Shown one piece after another: positions 1 through 7,974 of a stretch of 19,830 bases of DNA. Under the pieces are notes generated by a model. It did not search any database and was not told where the DNA came from. It worked only from the letters and a program-made list of their open reading frames with translations. Each line of letters begins with the position of its first letter. Position 1 is the first letter of the stretch. Source of the DNA: JAABRU01 sp964534335 (GTDB lineage: Bacteria > Desulfobacterota > Desulfobacteria > Desulfobacterales > Desulfococcaceae). Made by a program: the position numbers and the translations under genes. The stretch is from NCBI GenBank assembly GCA_964534335.1, contig CAZHPS010000068.1, forward strand, positions 1-19,830, given 5' to 3'.

Positions 1-360
1 AATCAGAGAAATCACAGTTCATAACTACAAGGATTTTTTATAAGAAAGGATTGACCGATTTAAAAATCCTTTCTTATCAAAAATAATCCTCTGTCTGGAA
101 CTCTGATTTTTCTGATTAACATGATTATAATTCAGACAAATCAGACAAATCAGATAAATCAGAGTTCCAGACAACGGACTGACAGATTTAAAAATCCTTT
201 CTTATCAAAAATCCCTGTAGTTATCCCATCATGGTAAATCAGATAAATCAGAGTTCCAGACAACGGACTGACAGATTTATAAAAATCCTTTCTTATAAAA
301 AATCCTTGTAGTTATCCTATCATGCAAATCAGATGAATCAGATGAATCAGACAAATCATG
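1..360. repeat. Gene-free field of direct and inverted repeats
   Basis: No credible gene lies here; the start of the window is instead built from repeated modules. A module starting GATTTAAAAATCCTTTCTTA occurs at about 57-84, 185-212 and (with a 2-base insertion) 274-303. A 30-base block at 21-50 is the exact reverse complement of 286-315. A 17-base block at 93-109 (starting GTCTGGAACTC) is the reverse complement of 156-172. Short AAATCAGA-type steps run through 131-160 and 326-357. The block lies just downstream of the methyltransferase gene, so folded RNA from it could end that transcript, but no clean hairpin with a T-run stands out. It may be a decayed mobile element or a dispersed intergenic repeat family. 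Confidence 0.8.
147..325. repeat. Two tandem copies of an 89-90 bp repeat unit
   Basis: Unit 1 spans 147-235 and unit 2 spans 236-325. Both begin AAATCAGATAAATCAGAGTT, continue through CAGACAACGGACTGACAG and end near TAGTTATCCYATCATG. They differ by a 2-base insertion, a 1-base deletion and a few substitutions. A third unit starts at 326 but quickly decays into GATGAATCA steps. There is no spacer/repeat alternation of the CRISPR kind. Confidence 0.85.
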
Positions 361-385
361 GTTACTGAGCTTGCCGAAGTACAGT

Positions 386-3300
386 TCAGACATCTTCATT
401 TTCCAGTTCTTTTCCCATGCGGTATTTGATGTCATAATTGATAATGAAATCCAACTCTTCATCGGTAAAACCGTAATGTTCTGCCAGAACTTTGTCTATT
501 TCATCTATGATGGGTTTGGATTTTTTAGGGTAATATTCGTCATATTCAACTTTGCCTGTTGTTTTATAGTAAGTCGATTTACGTCTTTTATTATCCTCAT
601 AACTCTGCATCAATTGTTTAACTTGTAAGCAAAGTTCATTTGCTAATTCGGCTTTAATTAAATCCAATGAAACAGGAAACATTTCAATCTCTCTTAAATT
701 GAGATGGCGACAATCTGATAATGCTATAAACCATAAATAAAACAAAGAACTGTTGAGTATAGCATTAACATTAAAAGATTGTTCTATGAAATTCAATTTT
801 ACAAATTTAATCTGTACTGAGGTTTTTTGTCCGTCCTTTTCATTCCAAAAATAAGGAATACAATCTGTTGCTCTTATCCAATATTGTGGAGAATTATGAA
901 AATAAACATATGAATTTTCACCTAAATAAAAAGATAAAGATTTCTTTGTCAATATTTTTTGAAATATTTTTTCTTGGATTAAATCACCTATTTTCAATAT
1001 TGTACCATTAATATTGAACTTATTATTATGATAATCAATTATGTCAAAAAGACTGGATCGAAACTCAGAATTCCACCGAATATATTTTGTTGTATAAATT
1101 TCAGATTGAGATAATTCATTTTTATCTTTAAAGGAAATAAAAATTGTTGCCCTAATATGTTCCAATCCATCAAACAGTTTTCCGGGTCGATCATCAAATG
1201 TTGCAAAATAATTCCTACTGAATTCTCTCTTCATTAAAGATTGAATGGGGATCATTCTGTCTGTGCAAACAATTGGAAGTTGAACAATCATTCCAGTATA
1301 ACCTTTTGATTTTATAATTTTTGAACATCGTTCTATTGTGTAAACATAAAGGTTGCCACATTTGATTGTTTCATATTTTTCTAAACGGTAATCAACTTTG
1401 GAATATTCCACATACGGCGGATTCCCAATAATCACATCAAACCCGCGTTTATCCTGAATAATTTCATAAAACTCTGCAAACCAGTGAAAAGGCTGATGGG
1501 ACTCCAGCCAGCTTTTGTATTCCATTTCGCTTGTCTGTCTGTGCAGCAGTTGATTCAGTTCACAGTTCAGCCCGTTCAGGCGTTTGCTCAATTCCTCTTT
1601 TGCCTGTTTCATATCCTGAACCAAATTTTTCACATCCTGATTTCCTGACCGGAATTCCTTTTCTGCCAGTTGAATGGCCTTGAAATTATGAAAAGCCATT
1701 GAAACCATTTCCATTTTTTCCATCATGGCAGGTTTGGCAAGCAGACCGTCAATGGTGCAGGTAAGTGCCTTGTCCAGTTCGGCTTCAGTGGCAAATCCCA
1801 CAAGCGTATTTCCGGCACGTATATTAAAATCAATATCCGGCAATGGCTCCAAACCCATATTGTCTTTGCGGTAATCTGCATTGACCGCTGCCACCAGTTT
1901 CAGAAACAGCCGGAGTTTGGCAATTTCCACTGCTTCTTTCATAATATCAACACCATAAAGATTGCGCAGAATAATGCTTTTGTAAACAAAATATTTCAGA
2001 TTCGGATGTTCCGGAATTTTCACCTGCGCCAGAACTTCTTCAAATTCTTTGTATTTTCCTTTGGAAGATTCCTCCACAAAGTTTTCCATGCGCTGCAGAC
2101 AGCTTTCATACAGGGGCTCCAGAATATTCATGGCCGCGAACAGAAAGGCTCCGGAACCGCAGGCCGGGTCTAAAATTGTAATATTTTTAATTGCTTTGTA
2201 AAAATGACGCAGAAAAACAGGATCTGAAGTATTGTCAATCACATCCTGCGAAAACTGGCGGATGTTCAGATTGTACGTGATAAAATCATTGATGCTCTGA
2301 ATTTCCCCTTTTTCAATTCTGCTTTTCACTTCATTGTAACGCGTGCGTCTGTCAACCACTTCCCGCCATATTTCCGCAGGCAAAGCAAATTCAGCAGGGG
2401 CAGGTTTGTTCCATTCCTTTCGGCGCTCCAAAAGATTGGGTTTTTCCGTGTCAATACCGGCAGCAATTTCTTCAGGCAAAGGCAGATCAGCACCTTTTTT
2501 CACAGCATCGTAAATATAGGCATCACGGCTTTGTTTCAGCATATTCCATATTTCTGAATCTTTTTTCAGTGCTTTTGGATAACTGCGTCTGATTTCATCA
2601 AAAAGATACGGCAAAATGCAGTTTTTGCTGATATAATCTGTAATATCCTCTTTGGTGTAATACGCGCCCATTTTGGCACGGTCATTGATGAATTTTTCAA
2701 AAATATAGCCAATCACATCAGGATTGACCTCTCTGCCGGAGGCTGCGGAACGGGTGTCCAAATGCCAGTTGTACTGATCAAAAAACTGGAAAATATTGGA
2801 AAAAGCCTCATCAGGAATATCAGTGTCAGGATATTGTTTTTCCAAATGGTGAATATCAAACAAACCGCCGTTAAGATAGGGAATTTTCCCAATTTCCTTT
2901 TTCAGTTCCTCAGAATGTTCGGGCAAACCCAGCCCATGATGAAACAAAATCAGCAGAAAGTTTCTGTAAAAACTCACGCAGAATTTGTCTTTTCCTTTTT
3001 TCTGCTGACATGCCTCCAGTTTTTCTTTCAGATAATTCAGATTATTGTCAAGAAATCCCTTTTTCTGAATAAAATAGCAGAACATCAGGCGGATCAGCAT
3101 CAGGGAAGTGTACCATTCTTTGTCCGCAGCATTTGGAATTTCTTTAATAAAATCAATAAATTTTCTGTGTTCTCTGCGAAAGTTTTCATAGAATTTTTTG
3201 GTGACCTGTTCCACATTTTTGCGGAAATTTTCATTCACGCGATCCACAACATCGCTGATGGTGATATTTTCCTCTTCATCAAGCGTAAAAAAGAGATTTG

Positions 3301-3697
3301 CTGTTTTCTGATACAAAAGATCAGGTTCCTGACCTTTGTGCCATCGGGTTTGGCTTACGCGTGAAGGTTTTCCGGCCTGTCTTACAAAAACCTGCCATAT
3401 CTGGGTGGTGCTGTTTCTGTCACAGAAAATAATCAGATGTTCCCTGTACAGGACTGCAATTTTTCTGTCCAGTTGCAGCCGTGTGCTGTAATCCGGCAAA
3501 TCCTGATTTTCTGCGGGTCTGAAAACAATGATCCGGAATCCGCCTTTTTCTGCAACCAACTGAAAAGAATAAATATCATCTCTCAGTTTTACCGGGAAAT
3601 GCTCATCAGCAAAATTCCATCCCAGTTGATTGAACAGGTTTGTAAAATCAAAATTGTCAATGAAGGCTTTGAACTGTTTTTTGCTGATGGTGTTCAT
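386..3697 (-). CDS. Eco57I-type N6-adenine DNA methyltransferase / Type IIG-like restriction-modification protein
   Basis: A protein of 1103 residues that probably transfers a methyl group from S-adenosylmethionine to adenine in DNA. The SAM-binding motif I, DPACGSG, is at residues 510-516, and the catalytic motif IV, NPPY, is at 759-762. A GAYYTKE block at about 344 is the segment that often precedes motif I in Type IIG and Type I M-like proteins. The part after NPPY (about 770-1020) would be the target-recognition region; it is visibly more AT-rich than the rest of the gene. The N-terminal 300 residues could hold a nuclease or helical domain, but I cannot point to a convincing PD-(D/E)XK set, so restriction activity is unproven. 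No specificity subunit, helicase or BREX/DISARM partner is in view. ATG at 3697 is chosen because a GGAAGG box lies 11 bases upstream; an in-frame TTG at 3706 would be only 2 bases from it. The methyltransferase fold is well supported; the sequence target is unknown. Confidence 0.88.
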   Translation of the reverse strand: MNTISKKQFKAFIDNFDFTNLFNQLGWNFADEHFPVKLRDDIYSFQLVAEKGGFRIIVFRPAENQDLPDYSTRLQLDRKIAVLYREHLIIFCDRNSTTQIWQVFVRQAGKPSRVSQTRWHKGQEPDLLYQKTANLFFTLDEEENITISDVVDRVNENFRKNVEQVTKKFYENFRREHRKFIDFIKEIPNAADKEWYTSLMLIRLMFCYFIQKKGFLDNNLNYLKEKLEACQQKKGKDKFCVSFYRNFLLILFHHGLGLPEHSEELKKEIGKIPYLNGGLFDIHHLEKQYPDTDIPDEAFSNIFQFFDQYNWHLDTRSAASGREVNPDVIGYIFEKFINDRAKMGAYYTKEDITDYISKNCILPYLFDEIRRSYPKALKKDSEIWNMLKQSRDAYIYDAVKKGADLPLPEEIAAGIDTEKPNLLERRKEWNKPAPAEFALPAEIWREVVDRRTRYNEVKSRIEKGEIQSINDFITYNLNIRQFSQDVIDNTSDPVFLRHFYKAIKNITILDPACGSGAFLFAAMNILEPLYESCLQRMENFVEESSKGKYKEFEEVLAQVKIPEHPNLKYFVYKSIILRNLYGVDIMKEAVEIAKLRLFLKLVAAVNADYRKDNMGLEPLPDIDFNIRAGNTLVGFATEAELDKALTCTIDGLLAKPAMMEKMEMVSMAFHNFKAIQLAEKEFRSGNQDVKNLVQDMKQAKEELSKRLNGLNCELNQLLHRQTSEMEYKSWLESHQPFHWFAEFYEIIQDKRGFDVIIGNPPYVEYSKVDYRLEKYETIKCGNLYVYTIERCSKIIKSKGYTGMIVQLPIVCTDRMIPIQSLMKREFSRNYFATFDDRPGKLFDGLEHIRATIFISFKDKNELSQSEIYTTKYIRWNSEFRSSLFDIIDYHNNKFNINGTILKIGDLIQEKIFQKILTKKSLSFYLGENSYVYFHNSPQYWIRATDCIPYFWNEKDGQKTSVQIKFVKLNFIEQSFNVNAILNSSLFYLWFIALSDCRHLNLREIEMFPVSLDLIKAELANELCLQVKQLMQSYEDNKRRKSTYYKTTGKVEYDEYYPKKSKPIIDEIDKVLAEHYGFTDEELDFIINYDIKYRMGKELENEDV

Positions 3698-3724
3698 AAC
3701 TGACAAGTCCTTCCCAAAGATAAT

Positions 3725-3835
3725 TTAACCACAGAGTTACGCAGAGTTTCAGTCCGGTTTCCATGCCTCACACAGAAATCAGAGCATTTTTTTTCAGATT
3801 TCATTTCAGATTCCTCTGTGTTCCTCTGTGGTTAA
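3725..3835. repeat. Inverted repeat of the CCACAGAG type between two minus-strand genes
   Basis: TTAACCACAGAG at 3725-3736 is the perfect reverse complement of CTCTGTGGTTAA at 3824-3835. Degenerate internal copies (ACGCAGAG, CCTCTGTGTT) sit next to each arm. The same CTCTGTG words recur at about 16105-16150. The block fills the gap between the substrate-binding-protein stop and the methyltransferase start, so it could act as a transcript-end stem or simply be a dispersed MITE-like repeat. Confidence 0.75.
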
Positions 3836-3841
3836 TATTGC

Positions 3842-4963
3842 TTACTGCTCCAGAACAAAATTCCCTTCCGCATCCACTTTGTAAACACGGTACACATCCC
3901 CCACACGGTCACCTTTCTCATTAAAAGAAAGTTTGCCGGTCAGTCCGGGGAAATCCTTCATTTTGGTTTTCATGTATTCTGCCATTTTTGCAGCATCAGC
4001 CGCGCCTGCACCTTTGACAGCCTCACACAGAACCTTGAAACCGTCACCGGCCAGCACTGACCAGATGGAGCCGGGGATACGGTTATATTTTGCCTTAAAA
4101 GCATCCAGAAATGCTTTGGCTTCCGGAGAAGGCAGATCCGCAGGCATGGGCGGGCTGACCAGCAGATAACCGGCCGCTGCATCTTTTCCCGCGCTTTTGA
4201 TCAGGTCAGGATTGTTGGTGGCATCACCGCCCATAAACGGCACATTCCAGCCCATTTCCTTTTTCTGGCGCAGCATGAGACCGGCTTCGGGATAATAACC
4301 GGAAAAGAAAACCACATCCGGATTCACGCCCTTGAGTTTGGTAAGAATGGTGCTGTAATCCTGTTCCCCCGGTGTCAGGGCATCAAAAAACACGGGCTTG
4401 ATTCCGGCTTTTTCCAGTTCGCTTTTCACTTCCTCGCCCAGCCCTTTGGCATAACTGGTATTGTCATGCAGCAGCGCGATATTTTTGAAACCTTTTGCCA
4501 TCAGGGTTTTTGCCCCAACAATTCCCTGCTCATCATCTCTGGGGCAGGAGCGGAAAAAGAGTTTCAGTCCCTTTTCTGAAAGGCGCACGGCTGTGGAAGC
4601 ATTCACAATCTGAATGATTCCGTTTTCCTCATAAATGTTCTGTGCAGCCTCGGCAGTGGAGGAACCATAGGTTCCCACAACACCCGCAACGCCCTGTGTG
4701 CTCAGACGCTGTGCAGCCAGCGCGCCCTGACGGGGATCGCCTGCATCATCTTCGCTGATGACTTCCACTTTTTTGCCCAGAATGCCGCCGGCCTTGTTGA
4801 TTTCCTCGGCCAGCAGATCCACGACCTGCTTCATTTCCTGACCTTCGTTTGCCCATTTGCCGGTAAGCGGAGCCATGAGACCGATTTTGACGGTATCTGC
4901 GGCAAAAGCAGTTCCCGCAGCCAGCACACACAGAGCCAAAGCAAAAAACAACGTTTTTTTCAT
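3842..4963 (-). CDS. Periplasmic substrate-binding protein of a branched-chain amino acid-type ABC transporter
   Basis: A 373-residue protein of the LivK/Peripla_BP_6 family, which captures branched-chain amino acids or related small molecules in the periplasm and hands them to a LivHMGF-type permease. The first 21 residues form a signal peptide (MKKTLFFALALC then AAGTAFA-ADTV). The mature part opens with VKIGLMAPLTGKWANEGQ, the characteristic first strand and ligand loop. It continues with the VVGTYGSSTAEA and PDVVFFSGYYPEAG segments expected of this two-lobed fold. The Cys in the signal peptide is not in a lipobox, so it is probably soluble. ATG at 4963 is chosen because an AGGAGG box lies 4 bases upstream and the signal peptide begins there; the frame stays open 39 codons further upstream, but that stretch looks noncoding. 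No permease or ATPase gene is adjacent, so it is an orphan binding protein in this window. The exact ligand cannot be read from sequence. Confidence 0.93.
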   Translation of the reverse strand: MKKTLFFALALCVLAAGTAFAADTVKIGLMAPLTGKWANEGQEMKQVVDLLAEEINKAGGILGKKVEVISEDDAGDPRQGALAAQRLSTQGVAGVVGTYGSSTAEAAQNIYEENGIIQIVNASTAVRLSEKGLKLFFRSCPRDDEQGIVGAKTLMAKGFKNIALLHDNTSYAKGLGEEVKSELEKAGIKPVFFDALTPGEQDYSTILTKLKGVNPDVVFFSGYYPEAGLMLRQKKEMGWNVPFMGGDATNNPDLIKSAGKDAAAGYLLVSPPMPADLPSPEAKAFLDAFKAKYNRIPGSIWSVLAGDGFKVLCEAVKGAGAADAAKMAEYMKTKMKDFPGLTGKLSFNEKGDRVGDVYRVYKVDAEGNFVLEQ

Positions 4964-5173
4964 ACATCCTCCTGTAAATGTTGATAAAAAAATAAAATAT
5001 CCATCCGCAGAGCGGAAAACCTTATTATCCTTTATACTATTTTTCCCTTTGGATAAAGGAAAAATATCATTTTTATCCAAATAAATCTGTTTTGGGGGTG
5101 TAACGGGTCAGGAAGAACGAAAGCAAAAATTTCTGTCTTAAAGCACTTATTTTTCCTATAACCTGTGTTTTCC

Positions 5174-5209
5174 GCCACGAAGACACAAAGTCACAAAGGT
5201 TCACAAAGA
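5174..5209. repeat. GCCACGAAGACACAAAG-type dispersed intergenic repeat
   Basis: The stretch starts GCCACGAAGACACAAAG and continues with two further CACAAAG steps. It lies in the 277 bp gap between the Cys-rich gene and the substrate-binding-protein gene. It resembles the CCACGAAT and TTTCGTGTG repeats at 16194-16260 and about 16425-16453. The rest of the gap (4964-5173) is the AT-rich upstream region of the substrate-binding gene; I see no promoter there that I would defend. Confidence 0.55.
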
Positions 5210-5240
5210 TTTACGTCCGGTTCCATTTTCAGATTATCTG

Positions 5241-6260
5241 TCAGCACCCGCAGTCACAGCCATCACAGCAGTTGCAGCCATCGCATCCGGAACAGTCTCC
5301 GCATTCGGCACACTCGCAGCAGTCATCACAGCAGCAGTCACAATGGCAGTTTTTGCCGCATCCGAATCTGTCAGAGAATTTCCGTTTTTTTGCTTTTTCT
5401 TTAAGAATACCCAAAGACATTGTTAGACACTGCTCCCCGATTCTGCCCAGATGTCCGGTAAACAAAGTTTCTGCCGTGTCCGGATGAAACAGCCGGAGTT
5501 GTGCAAAATTCTTCCGGATTTCCTTATGTGCGTGAGAAAAAAGCATCCGGGCATTTTCCTGCACCTGATGCAGCGGAAAAGACCGGGCCAGCGCATTAAA
5601 ATTCTTCTGTGCCTGATCCTGTGCATAATCCCGGTAACTGTCGAGCAGAAATATGATCCGTCCGAACATTCTGCCAATCTGAAACAGGGGTTCCATGTTC
5701 CGGGGCATGTGGGAAATCCGTGCAGTATGCACTGCTGCAGCGGCTGCGGCCAGTTCGGTGGGCTGGGAATAAAAAAGAAAATCCCTGCCTGTGCATTGCT
5801 CAATCCTGTTCTGAAGAAGCATCTGTTTTTCAATGCTGTCCGAATCAAATCCGAAAACACGGGAGAGACTGCGTGCGCTCTGAAGCCATTTTCCGGCCAG
5901 ATGGGAGAAAAAGCCTTTTGCATAACAAATCCGGCTGTCTCTGTCCTGAATATGATCAGAAATCAGGGCAGAGGCCATGAATGCGGAAACAAGGGAACCA
6001 TAACCCGGCCCCGGAGCATCAGGATGTATGACCGGCATGGCTTTTCCTCCTGCAAAAAGACAGCGGTGATTTGTTCTTTTGTATTTTTGCCGAGACTGTG
6101 CCTCACAGAGAACAGACAGCATAACCCCGTCTCCGTTGAGCATCATTCTTGCAGCCTGTCCGTGATATTTTCCTAACGCAAGGCAAAGTCCGCAGTAATG
6201 GGCTTTCCACTCTTCCCTTTGCGTGCGATCCAGACCGCATCCTCTGATGATTCCGAACAT
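5241..6260 (-). CDS. DUF5685-like protein with an 18-cysteine C-terminal tail
   Basis: A 339-residue protein of unknown function. The N-terminus MFGIIRGC, followed by a CGLC pair at 23-26 and LALGKYHGQAARMMLNGDG, matches my recollection of the DUF5685 family; Cys 8, 23 and 26 may bind a metal. The middle (about 60-290) is predicted helical, without a signal peptide or clear membrane span. The last 39 residues (301-339) contain 18 cysteines mixed with Asp, Gly, Glu and Asn in CxC, CC and CxxC spacings, such as CDCCCDDCCEC and CDGCNCCDGC. This composition suggests metal or cluster binding, by analogy with metallothionein-like tails, and the coding DNA there is a low-complexity run of GCA/CAC words. 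The start at 6260 has GGAG 8 bases upstream. The gene begins only about 50 bp from the end of insertion element A. Function is inferred from cysteine content alone. Confidence 0.8.
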   Translation of the reverse strand: MFGIIRGCGLDRTQREEWKAHYCGLCLALGKYHGQAARMMLNGDGVMLSVLCEAQSRQKYKRTNHRCLFAGGKAMPVIHPDAPGPGYGSLVSAFMASALISDHIQDRDSRICYAKGFFSHLAGKWLQSARSLSRVFGFDSDSIEKQMLLQNRIEQCTGRDFLFYSQPTELAAAAAAVHTARISHMPRNMEPLFQIGRMFGRIIFLLDSYRDYAQDQAQKNFNALARSFPLHQVQENARMLFSHAHKEIRKNFAQLRLFHPDTAETLFTGHLGRIGEQCLTMSLGILKEKAKKRKFSDRFGCGKNCHCDCCCDDCCECAECGDCSGCDGCNCCDGCDCGC

Positions 6261-6279
6261 TTTTTCTCCAATCCTTCAG

Positions 6280-7343
6280 TCATGTATTCCGATAATGGGC
6301 AGTGCTTCCAGTTAAGGAGTAGTCCATAAATAACATGAACTGATAGTTCCGAAATTGCATGATTATATAATATTTTGTATAAGTTAATGATAATGTAAGA
6401 TGAAAATGCCCGTTTATTAACTGTCTCAGATCACAATCTCTCCTTATTTTCCGCATTATCTGCACAGCAGATAATTTTGGGTAAGGTTTATGAGATTTAA
6501 GCCGTATTGCGAGAAGATATGAGAGAATTTTGACAGGCAGTCCGGCATACACTCCGTCACCCTGTAACTATATTGATTTTATTTTAAAAACAGATTTGAG
6601 GAGTTTCCAAAAATGTTCAATAAGATGATGCTGTTTCCATATATGCCACATCTCGGCACCTCTCATCGGATTATGACTGAAATCCATGAGACAGTATGTC
6701 CCTGTCGTACTTTTCTGAAAGAAAAAAAGTACGGTTTCACCGAATGCCGGACTTTCCGCTTTGACCCGGCATGAAGGAACATCGGCCGCCCACTGTCCTG
6801 AAATCAGGACAACCTCTTTTTTCCAAAAAGAGGCTTTCTGTTTTTTATTTTTTATATCAAACACATAATTGCCTTTCCCGGCGATTACGGTTTTATGAAA
6901 CCCGATGCCGCAAAGTTTCTGTTTCAGTTCTTCGGACACGAACCATGAATCCATTGTCACAGGCAACTGTGTGATATAGATACCGTGTTTACCGAATTCC
7001 TCTTTCAGAACTGTCATCACCGAAATCAGGAGAGAAGGTTTGCCGGTATTTCCGCGGCCCTGTTTCGAACAGAAAATCAGATGCAACGGGATGACAATGC
7101 CGTTCACTGTCAGAACAGTTCCGGGGAGATCGTTTCCTCTGACGACTTTCTTGCATCGCCCACTGTACCATGAATATGTGCAGCGGAACATTCTGCCGGG
7201 ACGGCCGATGACACTGTTATCAGCAGATAAGGTGATGCCACTGCGCGAACGGGTCGCATCGCTTTTGCACAGAACCGGTTTAAGATGTCCGGCAGCCTGC
7301 ATCACCATGAATTTAAGAAGCATTGTCTTCAGACTGTAAAGAC
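6280..7343 (-). pseudogene. IS4-like DDE transposase (element A), 5'-truncated and split by an in-frame TAG
   Basis: Reading downward from 7343, the frame gives LYSLKTMLLKF, then a DDE transposase core. It has ADNSVIGRPGR (first Asp), VTMDSWFVSEEL (second Asp) and GAEMWHIWKQHHLIEHFWKL (likely Glu helix). A TAG codon at 6568-6570 interrupts it after KIKSI. The same frame continues immediately with LQGDGVYAGLPVKILSYLLA and DLRQLINGHFH, which is normal C-terminal transposase sequence. One substitution (for example CAG to TAG) therefore explains the break. The frame runs past the element end to a TGA at 6280. The N-terminal third is missing because an IS5-like element sits at 7344. This is almost certainly inactive. 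Exact IS family assignment (IS4 versus IS701-like) is uncertain. Confidence 0.8.
6315..7343 (-). mobile_element. Insertion element A (IS4-like), one end preserved
   Basis: The preserved end begins AGGAGTAGTCCATAAATAAC at 6315. Nearly the same 26 bases recur at 8611-8636 (24 of 26 identical), which marks them as an element terminus. The opposite end is not found: the element is cut at 7343 by the IS5-like insertion, and nothing beyond 7886 clearly continues it. It lies directly upstream of the Cys-rich gene and is transcribed toward it. Confidence 0.65.
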
Positions 7344-7886
7344 TAGACCTCTTTCAAAAGTCATTTCCTCTTGATTTCAATTCAAAATTATAAATACCAG
7401 AGATCAGCCTGAATCTTAACTCAAATCTTTTTCTTCTGTTTCTGTATTTCTCTGAAAGTATTTTAAAAATTTTGATTTTGCCGATAACATTTTCTGTAAA
7501 AACTCTCTGACGTGACAGATTTCTGTTATTCCGCTTATCTTTCATGGAAAGCGGATTCTTTCTGCTCTTTTTTTTGGAGCAGTTCGGATCACTCATCCCG
7601 TAATCAGCACCAGTATGGAAATATGTCCTGTATTCCCTGTTATATTCGAGCATCATCAGAACCTGATCCCCATAACTCAGCTTCAGCGGTCGGCCTGATA
7701 TTTTTTTTCTTTCATTTTCATGTGTTACAACAGCTTCAGCCATTTTCAGGAATGCCGTCTTTCTGACACCTGTCAGCCGTCTGAAATGCTCACCGCTTCT
7801 GTCTTTTATTTCCTCATATTTGCCCATTTTTTATTTTTACATCATTTCCTGTTTAAATGTCAATAGTTACTTTTGAAAGAGGTCTA
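7344..7886 (-). mobile_element. Internally deleted IS5-like element with intact ends
   Basis: It is bounded by perfect 18-bp inverted repeats: TAGACCTCTTTCAAAAGT at 7344-7361 and its reverse complement at 7869-7886. The outermost TA on each side may be a target duplication. At 543 bp it is far shorter than a functional IS5-family element. It lies inside element A. Because both ends are intact, it could be moved by a transposase supplied in trans, as a MITE would be. Confidence 0.85.
7354..7827 (-). pseudogene. IS5-like transposase with an in-frame internal deletion
   Basis: An open frame of 157 residues. Residues 1-85 are the N-terminal DNA-binding part of an IS5/DDE_Tnp_4-type transposase (MGKYEEIKDRSGEHFRRL, then GRPLKLSYGDQVLMMLEY). 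After NCSK it jumps to KKKSRKNPLSMKDKRNNRNL and the C-terminal end with the Glu motif FTENVIGKIKIF. Compared with the copy at 7975-8589, about 113 codons are missing, including both catalytic aspartates (ADAT and RADSGYLG). The break joins two A-rich stretches (AAAAAGA-like), which suggests a short-homology deletion, and the reading frame survived. The product could not catalyse transposition, but it might still bind DNA. The start has no strong ribosome-binding site. Confidence 0.82.
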
Positions 7887-7974
7887 ATATTCCGTTTATT
7901 ACTGTCCGGAGATCACCTGCAGGTCTGCCTTTTTTACCCGGTCCGCTTTTCGCATGCGCAGCAACCTGCTGATC
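7887..7974 (-). mobile_element. Short remnant resembling the 3' coding end of element A
   Basis: Between the two IS5-like copies, 7892-7917 (starting CCGTTTATTACTGTCC) aligns with 6410-6434 inside element A, with one 1-base indel and a few mismatches. That part of element A encodes DLRQLINGH. On the minus strand the remnant reads DLQVISGQ followed by stops. It is short, so chance similarity cannot be fully excluded, but the match is in the same strand and coding context. Confidence 0.35.

Noticed and set aside
1..360. CRISPR array
   Set aside because: Repeat units are about 89 bp, only two are tandem, there are no uniform spacers, and inverted copies are mixed in. No cas gene is present.
2762..3364. 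Plus-strand 200-codon open frame within the methyltransferase gene
   Set aside because: Phe/Gln/Ile-rich antisense translation with no domain and no ribosome-binding site.
4964..5080. Longer N-terminus for the substrate-binding protein
   Set aside because: The extension would bury a textbook signal peptide, and the AGGAGG box is positioned for the start at 4963.
5451..6176. Plus-strand open frame of 241 codons opposite the DUF5685-like gene
   Set aside because: Its composition is that of a shadow frame. The minus-strand protein has the family N-terminus and a ribosome-binding site.
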